Shown piece after piece: positions 17,741-25,647 of a stretch of DNA of 59,525 nt. The notes under the pieces are model-generated. The model searched no databases. It was not told where the DNA came from and saw only the letters and a program-made list of their open reading frames with translations. The stretch is from Planctomycetaceae bacterium (GTDB lineage: Bacteria > Planctomycetota > Planctomycetia > Pirellulales > Pirellulaceae): positions 1-59,525 of the forward strand of contig JAEUIQ010000003.1 of the NCBI GenBank assembly GCA_016794985.1, given 5' to 3'. The position numbers were made by a program, and so were the translations under genes. Each line of letters opens with the position of its first letter. Position 1 is the stretch's first letter.

Positions 17741-18218
17741 AGAGGTCGCCTTGCTAAAGCAGATGACGGTGGGCGAGTTGCGTGAACGCTACTTGCAGGT
17801 GACCGGCGAACCGACGCAGGCCGCCAATCGCAAGTGGCTCGTACGCCGTATCATCTGGCGCATGCAGTCGATCGAAGAAGGCGGCTTGTCGGAGCGTGCA
17901 ATCGCACGAGCACGTGAATTGGCTAGTGGCGCGGATCTGCGAACCACGGCGCCCAAACAACGATCGCTACCAGCGGACGCTGACCGGCGCACGCGAGTAT
18001 TGCCCTGTGGCCAACTTAATAGTGCTAACGTGCCACTGCCGGGCACTCTGATCACGCGGATGTACAAAGGTCGGCAACTACAAGTCCGCGTCGTCACCGG
18101 TGGCTTCGAGTACGAGGGCGAGCTATTCAAATCGCTTAGCGCCGTGGCCAAGAAGATCACCGGCTCACACTGGAGCGGCAACAAGTTCTTCAACTTCAGC
18201 GACAAGGAGGGGAACTGA
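17721..18218 (+). CDS. DUF2924 protein
   Basis: A 165-residue protein. The N-terminal part (LKQMTVGELRERYLQVTGEP, then NRKWLVRRIIWRMQ) and the C-terminal part (LPGTLITRMYKGRQLQVRVV, then KSLSAVAKKITGSHWSGNKF) match the DUF2924 family. DUF2924 proteins are usually found directly before a large serine recombinase, suggesting an accessory role in recombination, though the biochemistry is unknown. The ATG is preceded by GGAGG. Its stop overlaps the recombinase ATG (TGATG), indicating coupled translation. Confidence 0.9.
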   Translation: MSLNVTKEVALLKQMTVGELRERYLQVTGEPTQAANRKWLVRRIIWRMQSIEEGGLSERAIARARELASGADLRTTAPKQRSLPADADRRTRVLPCGQLNSANVPLPGTLITRMYKGRQLQVRVVTGGFEYEGELFKSLSAVAKKITGSHWSGNKFFNFSDKEGN

Positions 18219-19768
18219 TGAAGAAACGTATTTCAACTGAAACGACCAAGTCCGTTCGTTGTGCCATTTACACTCGCAAAAGCACCGAAGAAGGTCTTGA
18301 ACAGGAATTCAATTCGCTCGACGCCCAACGTGAATCAGCGGAAGCGTTCATCGTGTCGCAGAGGCACGAAGGCTGGGAAGCCGTTGCTGAGTCCTATGAC
18401 GACGGAGGCTTCACCGGTAGCAACATGGAGCGTCCGGCCCTTAAGCGATTGCTTGCCGACATAAAGGCTGGCAAGATCGACTGTGTGATCGTCTATAAAG
18501 TCGACCGCCTCAGTCGTTCGCTCATGGATTTTGCTCGAATCATTGAGATTTTTGACTCGCAGCGAGTGTCTTTCGTAAGCGTAACCCAACAGTTCAATAC
18601 CGCGACGTCGATGGGCCGATTGGTGTTGAACGTTCTTCTTTCGTTCGCCCAGTTCGAGCGCGAGATGATCAGCGAACGCGTGAGTGACAAAGTGGCTGCC
18701 TCTCGTCGCCGTGGAAAGTGGTCTGGTGGCATGCCGCTACTGGGCTACACCGTTGAAAACACCAAGCTTGTGGTCGACGAAATCGAGGCTTCCTCAGTTC
18801 GTCAGATATTCGAACTGTATCTGGAGCATCAATCACTGCAACCAACGGTTCGCGAGCTAAACCGGCGTGGCTGGACCACGAAACGGTGGGTGACAAAAAA
18901 AGATGATCGACGTGGTGGCAGAGCCTTCACACGGAACGCCCTCTACAAACTGCTCACCAACGTTACCTACATCGGTAAGATTAAGTACAAGGAAGAGACT
19001 CACGAGGGCGAACATGCTGCCATCGTGCCCGTCGAACTGTTTAACCGCGTACAGGACAATCTGAAACGCAATGGCCAATCCGGCGGAACATTGGTTCGCA
19101 ACAAGCACAGCGCCTTGCTAAAGGGCTTACTGCACTGCAAATCGTGTGGCTGCGGCATGACTCATTCGTTTAGCTGCAAAGGCAACAAGCGATACCGCTA
19201 CTACGTATGCGGAACGGCGATTCAACGAGGCTGGTCGGAGTGTCCCGCACCGTCAGTACCCGCTGGTGAGATCGAGCGATTTGTGGTCGAGCAGATTCGA
19301 ACGATTGGCAAGGATCCGGCGTTGTTAAAGCAAACAAACATTGATGTTCAGCAGCGAAACCATATCGAATGCAAACGATTAAGAGACGAACAGAAGTCGC
19401 TAGCGAGGCAGATGCGAGATGATCATGCTAAGCTTCAAGCGATCGTTGCCAACCCGAAAATCGCCAGCAACTTGTCAGGGCTAAGCGAAATCCAGTCGCG
19501 ACTTGAGACTGCCGACCAACGCTCCCAGCAGATCACATCGGAGCTTGCGTTGCTTGAGACTCAAAGGATCAATGACCAGCAAATCACAAACGTCTTAGTC
19601 GGCTTTGACAACCTGTGGCAATCGCTGCCGCCCAAAGATCAAGTCCGCCTAGTCCGACTTCTGATCGAGAGCGTCAGCTTCGACGGTCCAGGTGGCAACG
19701 TAGCAATCACGTTTCATCCAACTGGCTTGAGAAGCTTAACCGAGAACCAATTGGAGCACGCACAATGA
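18218..19768 (+). CDS. Large serine recombinase (resolvase/invertase family)
   Basis: A 516-residue protein. The catalytic domain covers about residues 14-160, with nucleophile Ser22 in YTRKS, then SLDAQRESAE, YKVDRLSRSLMDF and FAQFEREMISERV. A recombinase domain follows (NRRGWTTKRW, KLLTNVTYIGKIKY), then a zinc ribbon with Cys pairs CKSCGCGM and YVCGTA...ECP (about 305-345), and a C-terminal coiled coil (about 380-450). This is the usual plan of large serine integrases, which integrate and excise DNA at short attachment sites. All catalytic Arg/Ser motifs are present, so the enzyme may be active. It overlaps DUF2924 upstream by 1 base and its partner downstream by 4 bases. Confidence 0.95.
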   Translation: MKKRISTETTKSVRCAIYTRKSTEEGLEQEFNSLDAQRESAEAFIVSQRHEGWEAVAESYDDGGFTGSNMERPALKRLLADIKAGKIDCVIVYKVDRLSRSLMDFARIIEIFDSQRVSFVSVTQQFNTATSMGRLVLNVLLSFAQFEREMISERVSDKVAASRRRGKWSGGMPLLGYTVENTKLVVDEIEASSVRQIFELYLEHQSLQPTVRELNRRGWTTKRWVTKKDDRRGGRAFTRNALYKLLTNVTYIGKIKYKEETHEGEHAAIVPVELFNRVQDNLKRNGQSGGTLVRNKHSALLKGLLHCKSCGCGMTHSFSCKGNKRYRYYVCGTAIQRGWSECPAPSVPAGEIERFVVEQIRTIGKDPALLKQTNIDVQQRNHIECKRLRDEQKSLARQMRDDHAKLQAIVANPKIASNLSGLSEIQSRLETADQRSQQITSELALLETQRINDQQITNVLVGFDNLWQSLPPKDQVRLVRLLIESVSFDGPGGNVAITFHPTGLRSLTENQLEHAQ

Positions 19769-20190
19769 CACAGCGCCTAACCATCAACCGCCAGTTCCAT
19801 ATCGCCACCAAACGCCGTGGCGCCAAACAAATTCAAAGCGGAGCTAAGCCAGTTATCCCTGCTGGTCGCGTCCCCCGAATCAGCCGACTTCTTGCCTTGG
19901 CTCACCACTGCTTTCAACTGGTTAGAAATGGCGCCATCATCAACCAATCCGAGCTAGCCCACTTCGGCCAGATCTCGACGACACGAATGACGCAGATCAT
20001 GTGGCTCGACAACCTGGCCCCCGACATCCAAGAAGAGATCCTATTTCTGCCCAGAACCACCCAAGGCCGCGACCCGATCAAAGAAGCCGACCTCCGCCCC
20101 ATCGCCAAGACGCTCGACTGGAAAAAGCAGAGGCAAATGTGGAATAAGTTGCGTCAAGGCGTCACTGGCTCTTCTATCGCATCGCATTAA
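19765..20190 (+). CDS. Recombinase-linked protein, 141 residues
   Basis: The ATG overlaps the recombinase stop (ATGA), which fixes the start. The protein is basic at its N terminus and holds a helical middle (RISRLLALAHHCFQLVRNGA, then INQSELAHFGQISTTRMTQI) that looks like a helix-turn-helix: SELA-xFG-STTRMTQI. Proteins of this kind commonly follow DUF2924-associated recombinases. Inference: a DNA-binding cofactor, perhaps a directionality factor or repressor. It ends 11 bases before the candidate right attachment repeat. Confidence 0.8.
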   Translation: MTQRLTINRQFHIATKRRGAKQIQSGAKPVIPAGRVPRISRLLALAHHCFQLVRNGAIINQSELAHFGQISTTRMTQIMWLDNLAPDIQEEILFLPRTTQGRDPIKEADLRPIAKTLDWKKQRQMWNKLRQGVTGSSIASH

Positions 20191-20201
20191 TCATAGATGG
20201 C

Positions 20202-20212
20202 ATGACTTCAAA
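20202..20212. repeat. Candidate right attachment repeat
   Basis: ATGACTTCAAA, an exact direct copy of 13941-13951, located 11 bases past the last gene of the recombinase cluster and 19 bases before the decayed HNH gene. See the element entry. Confidence 0.4.
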
Positions 20213-20231
20213 TGATGTGCACAAAACCGCA

Positions 20232-20644
20232 CTAACGTGGTTTCCGACTCGATTTTGCGAGCAAGGCTCGGATCGCCACCAACTCAGGACGGTTCAACTG
20301 AGTAATGAGATAGTAACTCGTCCGATAGCCGTTCTGGCCAAAAGGGATCCGTCTTCCATCAACTCCAAGTGATCGTCCCATAAATCGGTCCTGGGATGAA
20401 AGAGTCTTACGATCTCTCCCGATATCTCGTCTACCGACGCAAGGTCGCTCCCTTTACCGCGACTGCAAACGAAACAGGTCCAAGCCAAATTTCCTGCGTT
20501 CGTATCGCCGCGATGCTTTACAGCGATAATATGGTCCGGCTCATGTGGCAAGAAGGCATCTTCTTCGTGAAGTAGGCAATATTCACATCGATGTCCGGCG
20601 CGTTCACTAATCAGCCGTCGCAGTTCTGCAGGTACATATTCGCT
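20232..20644 (-). pseudogene. HNH endonuclease, frameshifted
   Basis: The frame from 20644 reads SEYVPAELRRLISERAGHRC, then EYC, LPHEPDHIIAVKH (the HNH core), TCFVCSRGKGSD and RLFHPRTDLW, a typical small HNH nuclease with CxxC zinc pairs. Two faults are visible. No ATG, GTG or TTG precedes SEYVPAEL in frame: a TGA lies at 20699-20701 and the first ATG (20551) starts inside the HNH core. At the 3' end the frame stops at 20294 after VTISLLS, while the expected family end QLNRPELVAIRALLAKSSRK reads on in another phase to a stop at 20232. I conclude that at least one indel and loss of the start have damaged it; a sequencing error is the alternative. Confidence 0.65.
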
Positions 20645-20646
20645 AC

Positions 20647-21094
20647 CTAGCTTCCTAGCCGCGCATGTATCCGTGCCTTTACCATACGCATCAAAAGTTC
20701 AGCTTGTTCGTATTGGTCCAGTTCGTGCTTAATCATCCATTTGGCCGGTCCGGTTCAACGACAGAAGCTGCGAGGCTCGTTGGGTGACGTCGGCAGACGG
20801 CCGAAAATTCAAAATCTGTTCATCGGTCGGGCCTGAACCAAACAATTGAGCTATCTCATCGAAGACTCTTGAGGCGCCTTCAGTTGTCGACATGCTGGAC
20901 CTGAATTTGAGAGTCTTCGGACGTTCATTACATCGCAAAACAGCAAACGGCTCGATTTGCTGCTCGGCCGACTCCGTTGCTGCTTCGGTGTTTTGCCCCC
21001 GCATTGTAACAATTACGGCCAAATGATTTGAGCTCAACCGGAGGGGCAATTTCCTAGCTGGGACCTTGCCAGTCAGATCCGAAACTGGCTTCAC
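20647..21094 (-). pseudogene. Conserved protein paired with HNH endonuclease, frameshifted
   Basis: The frame from 21094 ends in FGSGPTDEQILNFRPSADVT, LSLNRTGQMDD and a stop at 20729. The continuation KHELDQYEQAELLMRMVKAR, the usual end of this small-protein family, is found immediately downstream in a shifted frame that stops at 20647. Proteins with the DEQIL-FRPS ... DQYEQ-E-LMRM layout are often encoded just before HNH endonucleases of the kind that follows here, in what looks like a toxin-antitoxin-like or homing pair; function unproven. One indel near 20730 breaks the gene. Confidence 0.6.
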
Positions 21095-21394
21095 TGTTAA
21101 CCCACCGGTCAGATAGTTTGAGGTCCGGGTCGGTAGGTCGGAAGCAATCGGCGTTGTAACAAGCAGCTACTTATCAACTAGAGAACGCGATAGTTCGCGG
21201 TAGAAAATACCGTTCAGACGGAAGCAACATTCGGAAAATCAGCTCGCGGTAAGAAAAGTGAGAGCGCGGCCGAACTAGCCCGAAAAATCAAAAATGCCCA
21301 AAACATTGGGGATTTCGGCGATTGATGCGTCGCTAAAGAAAACCTCTCACTCTGCGAACTGGCGGGTAGCCTAAAGTTCGCAGGATGAGACGAG
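21095..21394. other. No supported gene
   Basis: A 300-base gap between the decayed HNH module and tRNA-Arg. I see no domain, terminator or repeat in it. Confidence 0.5.
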
Positions 21395-21468
<74 letters not shown>

Positions 21469-21499
21469 GAATGGAGTCTGAAAGAATATCGGTTTTCAA

Positions 21500-23506
21500 C
21501 TATTTGTAAAGGTCCGCAATTGAATTAACTGAACTTGTTTGGCGGAACTTTCCACCCAAAGCCCAGTCGGCCATCCCGGACACCGAGCTACCCAGGACCG
21601 ATGCTGCTTGTGTCAAAGTCCCCAGAATTGAGGTCCCTGGTGTTGGTGTTGGAGATTTGGGCGAATCCAGGACCGCTGCCGCAAGTTCGGGGACAGGCTC
21701 TTCACCCTTTGGCTCTCCGGTGGTTGACCCGTCTTTGCTTGGTTTGGGTTGGGCCGCTCCATCGCCCGGTTTGGTGGGCACTGGGGCCGGCGCTGCAGAA
21801 CCTGAAGCGGCTGGGCTTGGACTGGAAGTTTTCGAATCGTCCTGGTTTGCACCCGGCAAAGCGGCGACTCGCTCGGTGCCTGTCCCCGCAGCCGGCGCCC
21901 CTTCGGTGCCTGTCCCCTGTGCCCGTGCGGCGGTGCCTGTCACCGATGCTAGCGGTCGCGCGGTGCCTGTCCCCGATGCCGGTGCCGCGGTGTCTGTCCC
22001 CGATGCTAGCGGTCCTGCGGGTCGCGCGGTGTCTGTCCCCAGTGCTGGCGGTCGCGCGGTGCCTGTCCCCGATGCTAGCGGTCCTGCGGGTCGCGCGGTG
22101 TCTGTCCCCAGTGCTGGCGGTCGCGCGGTGTCTGTCCCCATAGCCGACTGGTTGGTGGTTGTGTCTGTCCCCGGTGCTAGCGGTCCTAGGGTGTCTGTCC
22201 CCGGGGCCGGCGCGGCGGTGCCTGTCCCCGATGCGGCGGACGGGGGATCCGACGGGCCGGTATCGGTCAACGACGCGGTCGGGGCTGACTCCAAGCCGGG
22301 AACTTCGATCTCTCGGGCCAGACGATCCAAGTTTGCGGCCGGCGTCCCCGGTAGTACTGACGCGAGGCGGTCGTGATAAATCCGTAACGCCCGCAGGGCG
22401 TGAGCCCGCGGCCCAACGGACCAAGTTTCCCCAATATCGACCATCAATAAAGCCGACAGATACGCAAACGATCCCACCAGCTTGTCATGCAACAATTTCT
22501 CGTTTGGTAGAGACACGGCCAACCATTCCAAGACATGGCCGGTCGTCTGAACTCGACGCTGAGGATCGTCCAAGGCGGCGCGGCGTTCCAGCCAATCCGT
22601 ACTGCACGACCCGTCCGGGTTAATCAAACTAAGAGCGTATTCGTGGTAATCTTCAATATATTGTGAAGCTGCCGCCCAGGCTCCATTCACATCCCCGCCT
22701 TCCCGGATTCGTTTGGCCGCAGCAAGATGAATCGCCATCAGTCGGTGCGTGCCACCACAAGTTTGTTGACCATTGATCGGTTGCCGTAACTCCAACCGCA
22801 ACAGCCGCTCAACAGACCAAGTGCCCCCATCTTCGGCCGTCCAAATCTCATCAAGCGGCAAATAGTGCGAAAGCCCTAACAATTTGAAAGTCAATTCCAT
22901 GTTCGGCTTGCAGGTCTTTTTTTCGTAAGCGACCAAATCGGCGACCGAAAACGTCTGGTCGGCGATCCGAATCGGATGCGTTAACGGCACGTTATTCTGA
23001 GCCAAAATCGCCAACAACTGCCCCGGATGCCCCTGCAAACCCGGGCCTTCCAAGGGGTGCGGCAACCCGTCTTGGACCGCGAGCAAGCGCACCCCCTTTA
23101 GCCGTTGATTGTCGCACAGGGCATTGATCGCATTGTAGGTCTTATCATCGATCAAGATTTCGCCAGGCGGCCCCCAGGCCAAGGTCGTGTGCATCACACC
23201 CCAGGGACTGCGGTTTTGTGCCGTATCAGCAAACTTCCGTTGTCCTTCCACCGATTGACGAATCAACACCAGCAAATCGCCGGGATTTTCACGGTAATAG
23301 GCCAGCCCCTTAGAATGGAGCAACTTGGCGACGTTCCCGCTGGCATCACGTGCCGTCCCCTTGGTGGAAGATGCCGGCGGATTGTTTCGCGGCGTGATTG
23401 GTCGCGGCCGAAGTCTCTGCGCGTCCACCTCGCTCCCAATTAAAGTCGTCAACATGCCATAGACCAAAGCCGTTAGCAAACACTGGTATGGTGAAAGTCG
23501 GCTCAT
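21500..23506 (-). CDS. Secreted protein with helical-repeat domain and Gly/Thr/Pro-rich tail
   Basis: A 668-residue protein. A hydrophobic N terminus (CLLTALVYGMLTTLIG, then SEVDAQ) looks like a signal peptide when the ATG at 23506 is used; an ATG 16 codons upstream is the alternative. Residues ~60-400 form a conserved, Trp-rich helical domain (WGVMHTTLAWGPPGEILID, TFSVADLVAYEKKTC, WSVERLLRLELRQP, QTCGGTHRLMAIHL) resembling alpha/alpha-barrel repeats; I do not recognise an enzyme family. Residues ~420-545 are a low-complexity tail of GTDTARP/LASGTGT repeats, then a Pro/Ser/Lys-rich end. Similar proteins occur across planctomycetes with unknown function. The tail length probably varies between strains, since its DNA is tandemly repeated. 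Confidence 0.7.
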   Translation of the reverse strand: MSRLSPYQCLLTALVYGMLTTLIGSEVDAQRLRPRPITPRNNPPASSTKGTARDASGNVAKLLHSKGLAYYRENPGDLLVLIRQSVEGQRKFADTAQNRSPWGVMHTTLAWGPPGEILIDDKTYNAINALCDNQRLKGVRLLAVQDGLPHPLEGPGLQGHPGQLLAILAQNNVPLTHPIRIADQTFSVADLVAYEKKTCKPNMELTFKLLGLSHYLPLDEIWTAEDGGTWSVERLLRLELRQPINGQQTCGGTHRLMAIHLAAAKRIREGGDVNGAWAAASQYIEDYHEYALSLINPDGSCSTDWLERRAALDDPQRRVQTTGHVLEWLAVSLPNEKLLHDKLVGSFAYLSALLMVDIGETWSVGPRAHALRALRIYHDRLASVLPGTPAANLDRLAREIEVPGLESAPTASLTDTGPSDPPSAASGTGTAAPAPGTDTLGPLAPGTDTTTNQSAMGTDTARPPALGTDTARPAGPLASGTGTARPPALGTDTARPAGPLASGTDTAAPASGTGTARPLASVTGTAARAQGTGTEGAPAAGTGTERVAALPGANQDDSKTSSPSPAASGSAAPAPVPTKPGDGAAQPKPSKDGSTTGEPKGEEPVPELAAAVLDSPKSPTPTPGTSILGTLTQAASVLGSSVSGMADWALGGKFRQTSSVNSIADLYK
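21876..22229. repeat. Intragenic repeat: 12 copies of GTGYCTGTCCCC with a 69-bp tandem unit
   Basis: GTGCCTGTC occurs six times and GTGTCTGTC six times, nearly all followed by CCC, inside the tail of the secreted-protein gene, where it is translated as GTDT or GTGT. A perfect or near-perfect 69-bp direct repeat (23 codons) lies at 22002-22070 and 22071-22139. GGGGACAGGCACC-like strings are common dispersed repeats in planctomycete and some proteobacterial genomes, so the coding repeat may derive from such an element. Confidence 0.85.
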
Positions 23507-24062
23507 GTCGCTTTTGTCGGGTCGAGGATGCGGAATTCGCGAACGCCTGGACATTACATTCGAATGTCATTCGAGGCAATACAACAACCGCGGGGAAGTT
23601 GAACCGGGACGCTGTCTCGGTTCCGTTTTCGACCTTTGGACACCCTCAGATTAATGAAAAAATGCTGGCATTCCCAGCCAGACCCGATGTCCCAGTCTCT
23701 GAATTCGCACAATCGGATCTGATGTGATCCAGAATCCAATTCGCCAGTCCAAACCTGCCTAACGTTTGTTTGATGGGTCGCGATCAGGCCGCCCTTACGA
23801 CTTGCATAGTCCGGATTTCCCAGATATTCCGTCCGGTTGATTGACTCGAATCACCCTTCTTTACCTATATTGCCTAAATCGTTGACAAGTTTTTGATTGC
23901 CTAATTATACTACCGGAGTAAACTGTATCGACCCTCTTCCCCTGAGGCGGCGGCAATCGAACAAAGCTCGCTGCCAAGCGGGTGAGTTCGTGGCCCATTC
24001 GGGTTGACCGATTCCTAATACCGCAAACTTGGCAAGCTCGTCCCAAAGAAGGAAAGCTGACT
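23507..24062. other. Divergent intergenic region
   Basis: No gene seen. It separates the minus-strand secreted protein from the plus-strand coiled-coil gene and should carry both promoters. No strong hairpin is evident. Confidence 0.5.
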
Positions 24063-24926
24063 ATGAACCTACTGGGCAAGATTCTGACCTTTTTGATTCT
24101 CTTGACCAGCGTGGCGTTTTGTGTGGTGGCCGTCATTGTTGTCGCGTCGCACCAAAGCTGGAAAGAAACCGCCGAGTTCAACAAGAAGACGGCGGAAGAT
24201 TTCCGTCGACGCTCGCAAAGCGCGGAAGAGCAGATCGCCACGTTGAAAGGCCAAAATGAGAAGGCCAGCGTCGCGCGTGCTCAAGCAATCGCGTACTTGA
24301 ATAGCCAATTGGCGGTTGAGCGTGAACGATTTAACGCCCAGATCCTCCAAGTCCAGAACCTGAGCTCGCAACTGAACGAATCAATCGCTGCCTTGCAAAA
24401 TTCGGAAAAGCGGCTGTCGGAACAAGATCAAGAGATCAAGACGGTCAACGAACAGAACCGAACTCTGGCCAGCGAATTGGCAACCCAGTCTCAACGAGTC
24501 GCAGTGATCCTGTCGCAAGTTGAAGCAGCGGAAGTGAAGAAGGAACAATTGGCGGCCCAGTTGCAGCAGATGATGGCCGAATACAATGACCTGAAAAAGG
24601 TGGCCGACGTGGTGGGTATCGACAAAAACACGCTTTGGGCACAAATCCCGCCGGATTTGAGCGGTCGCGTCACGGGGATCAGCACGAACCAAAAAGATGT
24701 GTTTGCGGTTAGCTTGGGAATGGACGACGGGTTACGAGAAGGACACACCATTGATGTGGTTCGCAACGGACGTCATATTGGAACGGCCACCATCGTGACC
24801 AGCAAACCCAACAACGCCACCGCGAAGTTTGTGGATGGCATGCGAAACGCGATGCCACAAGTCGGCGACGAAGTGACGACTGTGCTGGCCAAGCGATTGA
24901 ATACTTCGCTGCCTGTCAACGAGTAG
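24063..24926 (+). CDS. Membrane-anchored coiled-coil protein
   Basis: A 287-residue protein. An N-terminal membrane segment (LLGKILTFLILLTSVAFCVV) is followed by a long coiled coil at residues ~35-185, rich in Gln, Glu and Ala heptads (AEEQIATLKGQNEKASVARA, AALQNSEKRLSEQDQ). The C-terminal ~90 residues form a compact beta-rich domain (DLSGRVTGISTNQKDVFAVS, GHTIDVVRNGRHIGTATIV, PQVGDEVTT), the arrangement seen in planctomycete membrane-scaffold proteins. GAAGGAAAG lies 6 to 14 bases before the ATG at 24063. Function unknown; a structural or adaptor role at the membrane is inference. The 67-residue membrane protein follows after 123 bases. Confidence 0.75.
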   Translation: MNLLGKILTFLILLTSVAFCVVAVIVVASHQSWKETAEFNKKTAEDFRRRSQSAEEQIATLKGQNEKASVARAQAIAYLNSQLAVERERFNAQILQVQNLSSQLNESIAALQNSEKRLSEQDQEIKTVNEQNRTLASELATQSQRVAVILSQVEAAEVKKEQLAAQLQQMMAEYNDLKKVADVVGIDKNTLWAQIPPDLSGRVTGISTNQKDVFAVSLGMDDGLREGHTIDVVRNGRHIGTATIVTSKPNNATAKFVDGMRNAMPQVGDEVTTVLAKRLNTSLPVNE

Positions 24927-25049
24927 TTGGTGCGCATGGCGGGGGCGAATACCGCCTCCGCACGGGATTCCAATCGAATCAATCATTGGTGGGCATGAAT
25001 TCTCAAACGAAACCATAAAGCATTTTAGTAGTAAGATCAGGCGCTGAAC

Positions 25050-25253
25050 ATGAAACAAGATGTGAATGTCTACACCATGATGTTGTTGGCCTCGTTTGTG
25101 GCATTGTTGATCGGCTGTATTGCCTTGGCGGTCGAGATGGGACGTTATCCCTTCCCAACCCCATGGAATTCAAAATCCTCGCGCGCTGCGACCACCGCTC
25201 AAGTCGTTCCTAGCCCGTTGCAACCTTGGCAATCGGTCGAACGTCTCGGTTAA
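25050..25253 (+). CDS. Small membrane protein, 67 residues
   Basis: One hydrophobic segment (MMLLASFVALLIGCIALAVE) follows a short N terminus; the tail is Pro/Ser-rich. It lies in the same direction as the coiled-coil gene and is followed 38 bases later by an intrinsic terminator, so the pair probably forms one transcript. No family recognised. Confidence 0.65.
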   Translation: MKQDVNVYTMMLLASFVALLIGCIALAVEMGRYPFPTPWNSKSSRAATTAQVVPSPLQPWQSVERLG

Positions 25254-25291
25254 ATTTTTGTCCGGGTCGACACGTTCAAGCAAATTCTTGT

Positions 25292-25322
25292 TGCGGTCCG
25301 ATTTTGGACCGCACTTTTTTTT
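25292..25322 (+). terminator. Intrinsic terminator
   Basis: A perfect 8-bp stem TGCGGTCC/GGACCGCA with a 6-base loop GATTTT, followed by C and eight T. It ends the coiled-coil/67-residue transcript. Confidence 0.9.
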
Positions 25323-25647
25323 GCTAGGTGCTAGCGGGACCTTCTAGACTTTTTACTTCGAGCCAGACGGCAGTACTTCGAGCCGGACGGCAAAGAGAAC
25401 CGCCGGCGTGCGTGCTCGTCGCCTGCCCCGCCCGAACATCGTGCTCCGAAGTGCCCGACCATCGTGATTCGAAGTAACCGTGTTTCGTAAAAAGGCGGCT
25501 CAGTCTATTGTTTGAAGGCCGGCTCCTCCACTACGTCCCTTGAGCTATTTGGCTGCTTGCGCCTACAATGGGGGGTTCCCTCAAGTCGTGGCCAGTTGCG
25601 GTCGGGTGGGAACTTGTCACGGACTTTCTTCTGAGAATGATCTCCGC
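25323..25647. other. Leader region of the UvrA gene with short repeats
   Basis: No gene assigned. Contains two adjacent 20-bp near-identical units at 25354-25373 and 25374-25393 (both begin TACTTCGAGCC) and two related inverted strings, ATCGTGCTCCGAAGT and ATCGTGATTCGAAGT, at about 25438-25475. The promoter of the giant UvrA probably lies here. Confidence 0.5.

Larger units (their letters stand above)
13941..20212 (+). mobile_element. Putative serine-recombinase element with its own primase-helicase
   Basis: A compact run of plus-strand genes: two tiny genes, a primase-helicase, an 83-residue protein, DUF2924, a large serine recombinase and an overlapping partner. The run opposes the minus-strand block on its left and the minus-strand decayed HNH module on its right. 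The boundaries proposed are an 11-bp direct repeat, ATGACTTCAAA, at 13941-13951 and 20202-20212, enclosing exactly this gene set. The genes are those expected of an integrating element that can prime its own replication. No conjugation, capsid or terminase genes are present, so it would be a satellite-like or mobilisable unit, or a remnant. The element call is strong from gene content; the exact ends are inference. Confidence 0.65.

Noticed and set aside
21535..22376. Plus-strand and other-frame open frames opposite the repeat tail
   Set aside because: They are shadows of the repeat in the secreted-protein gene.
25540..25647. Upstream extension of the UvrA frame
   Set aside because: UvrA homology begins at the ATG at 25648; the extra 36 residues look non-coding.
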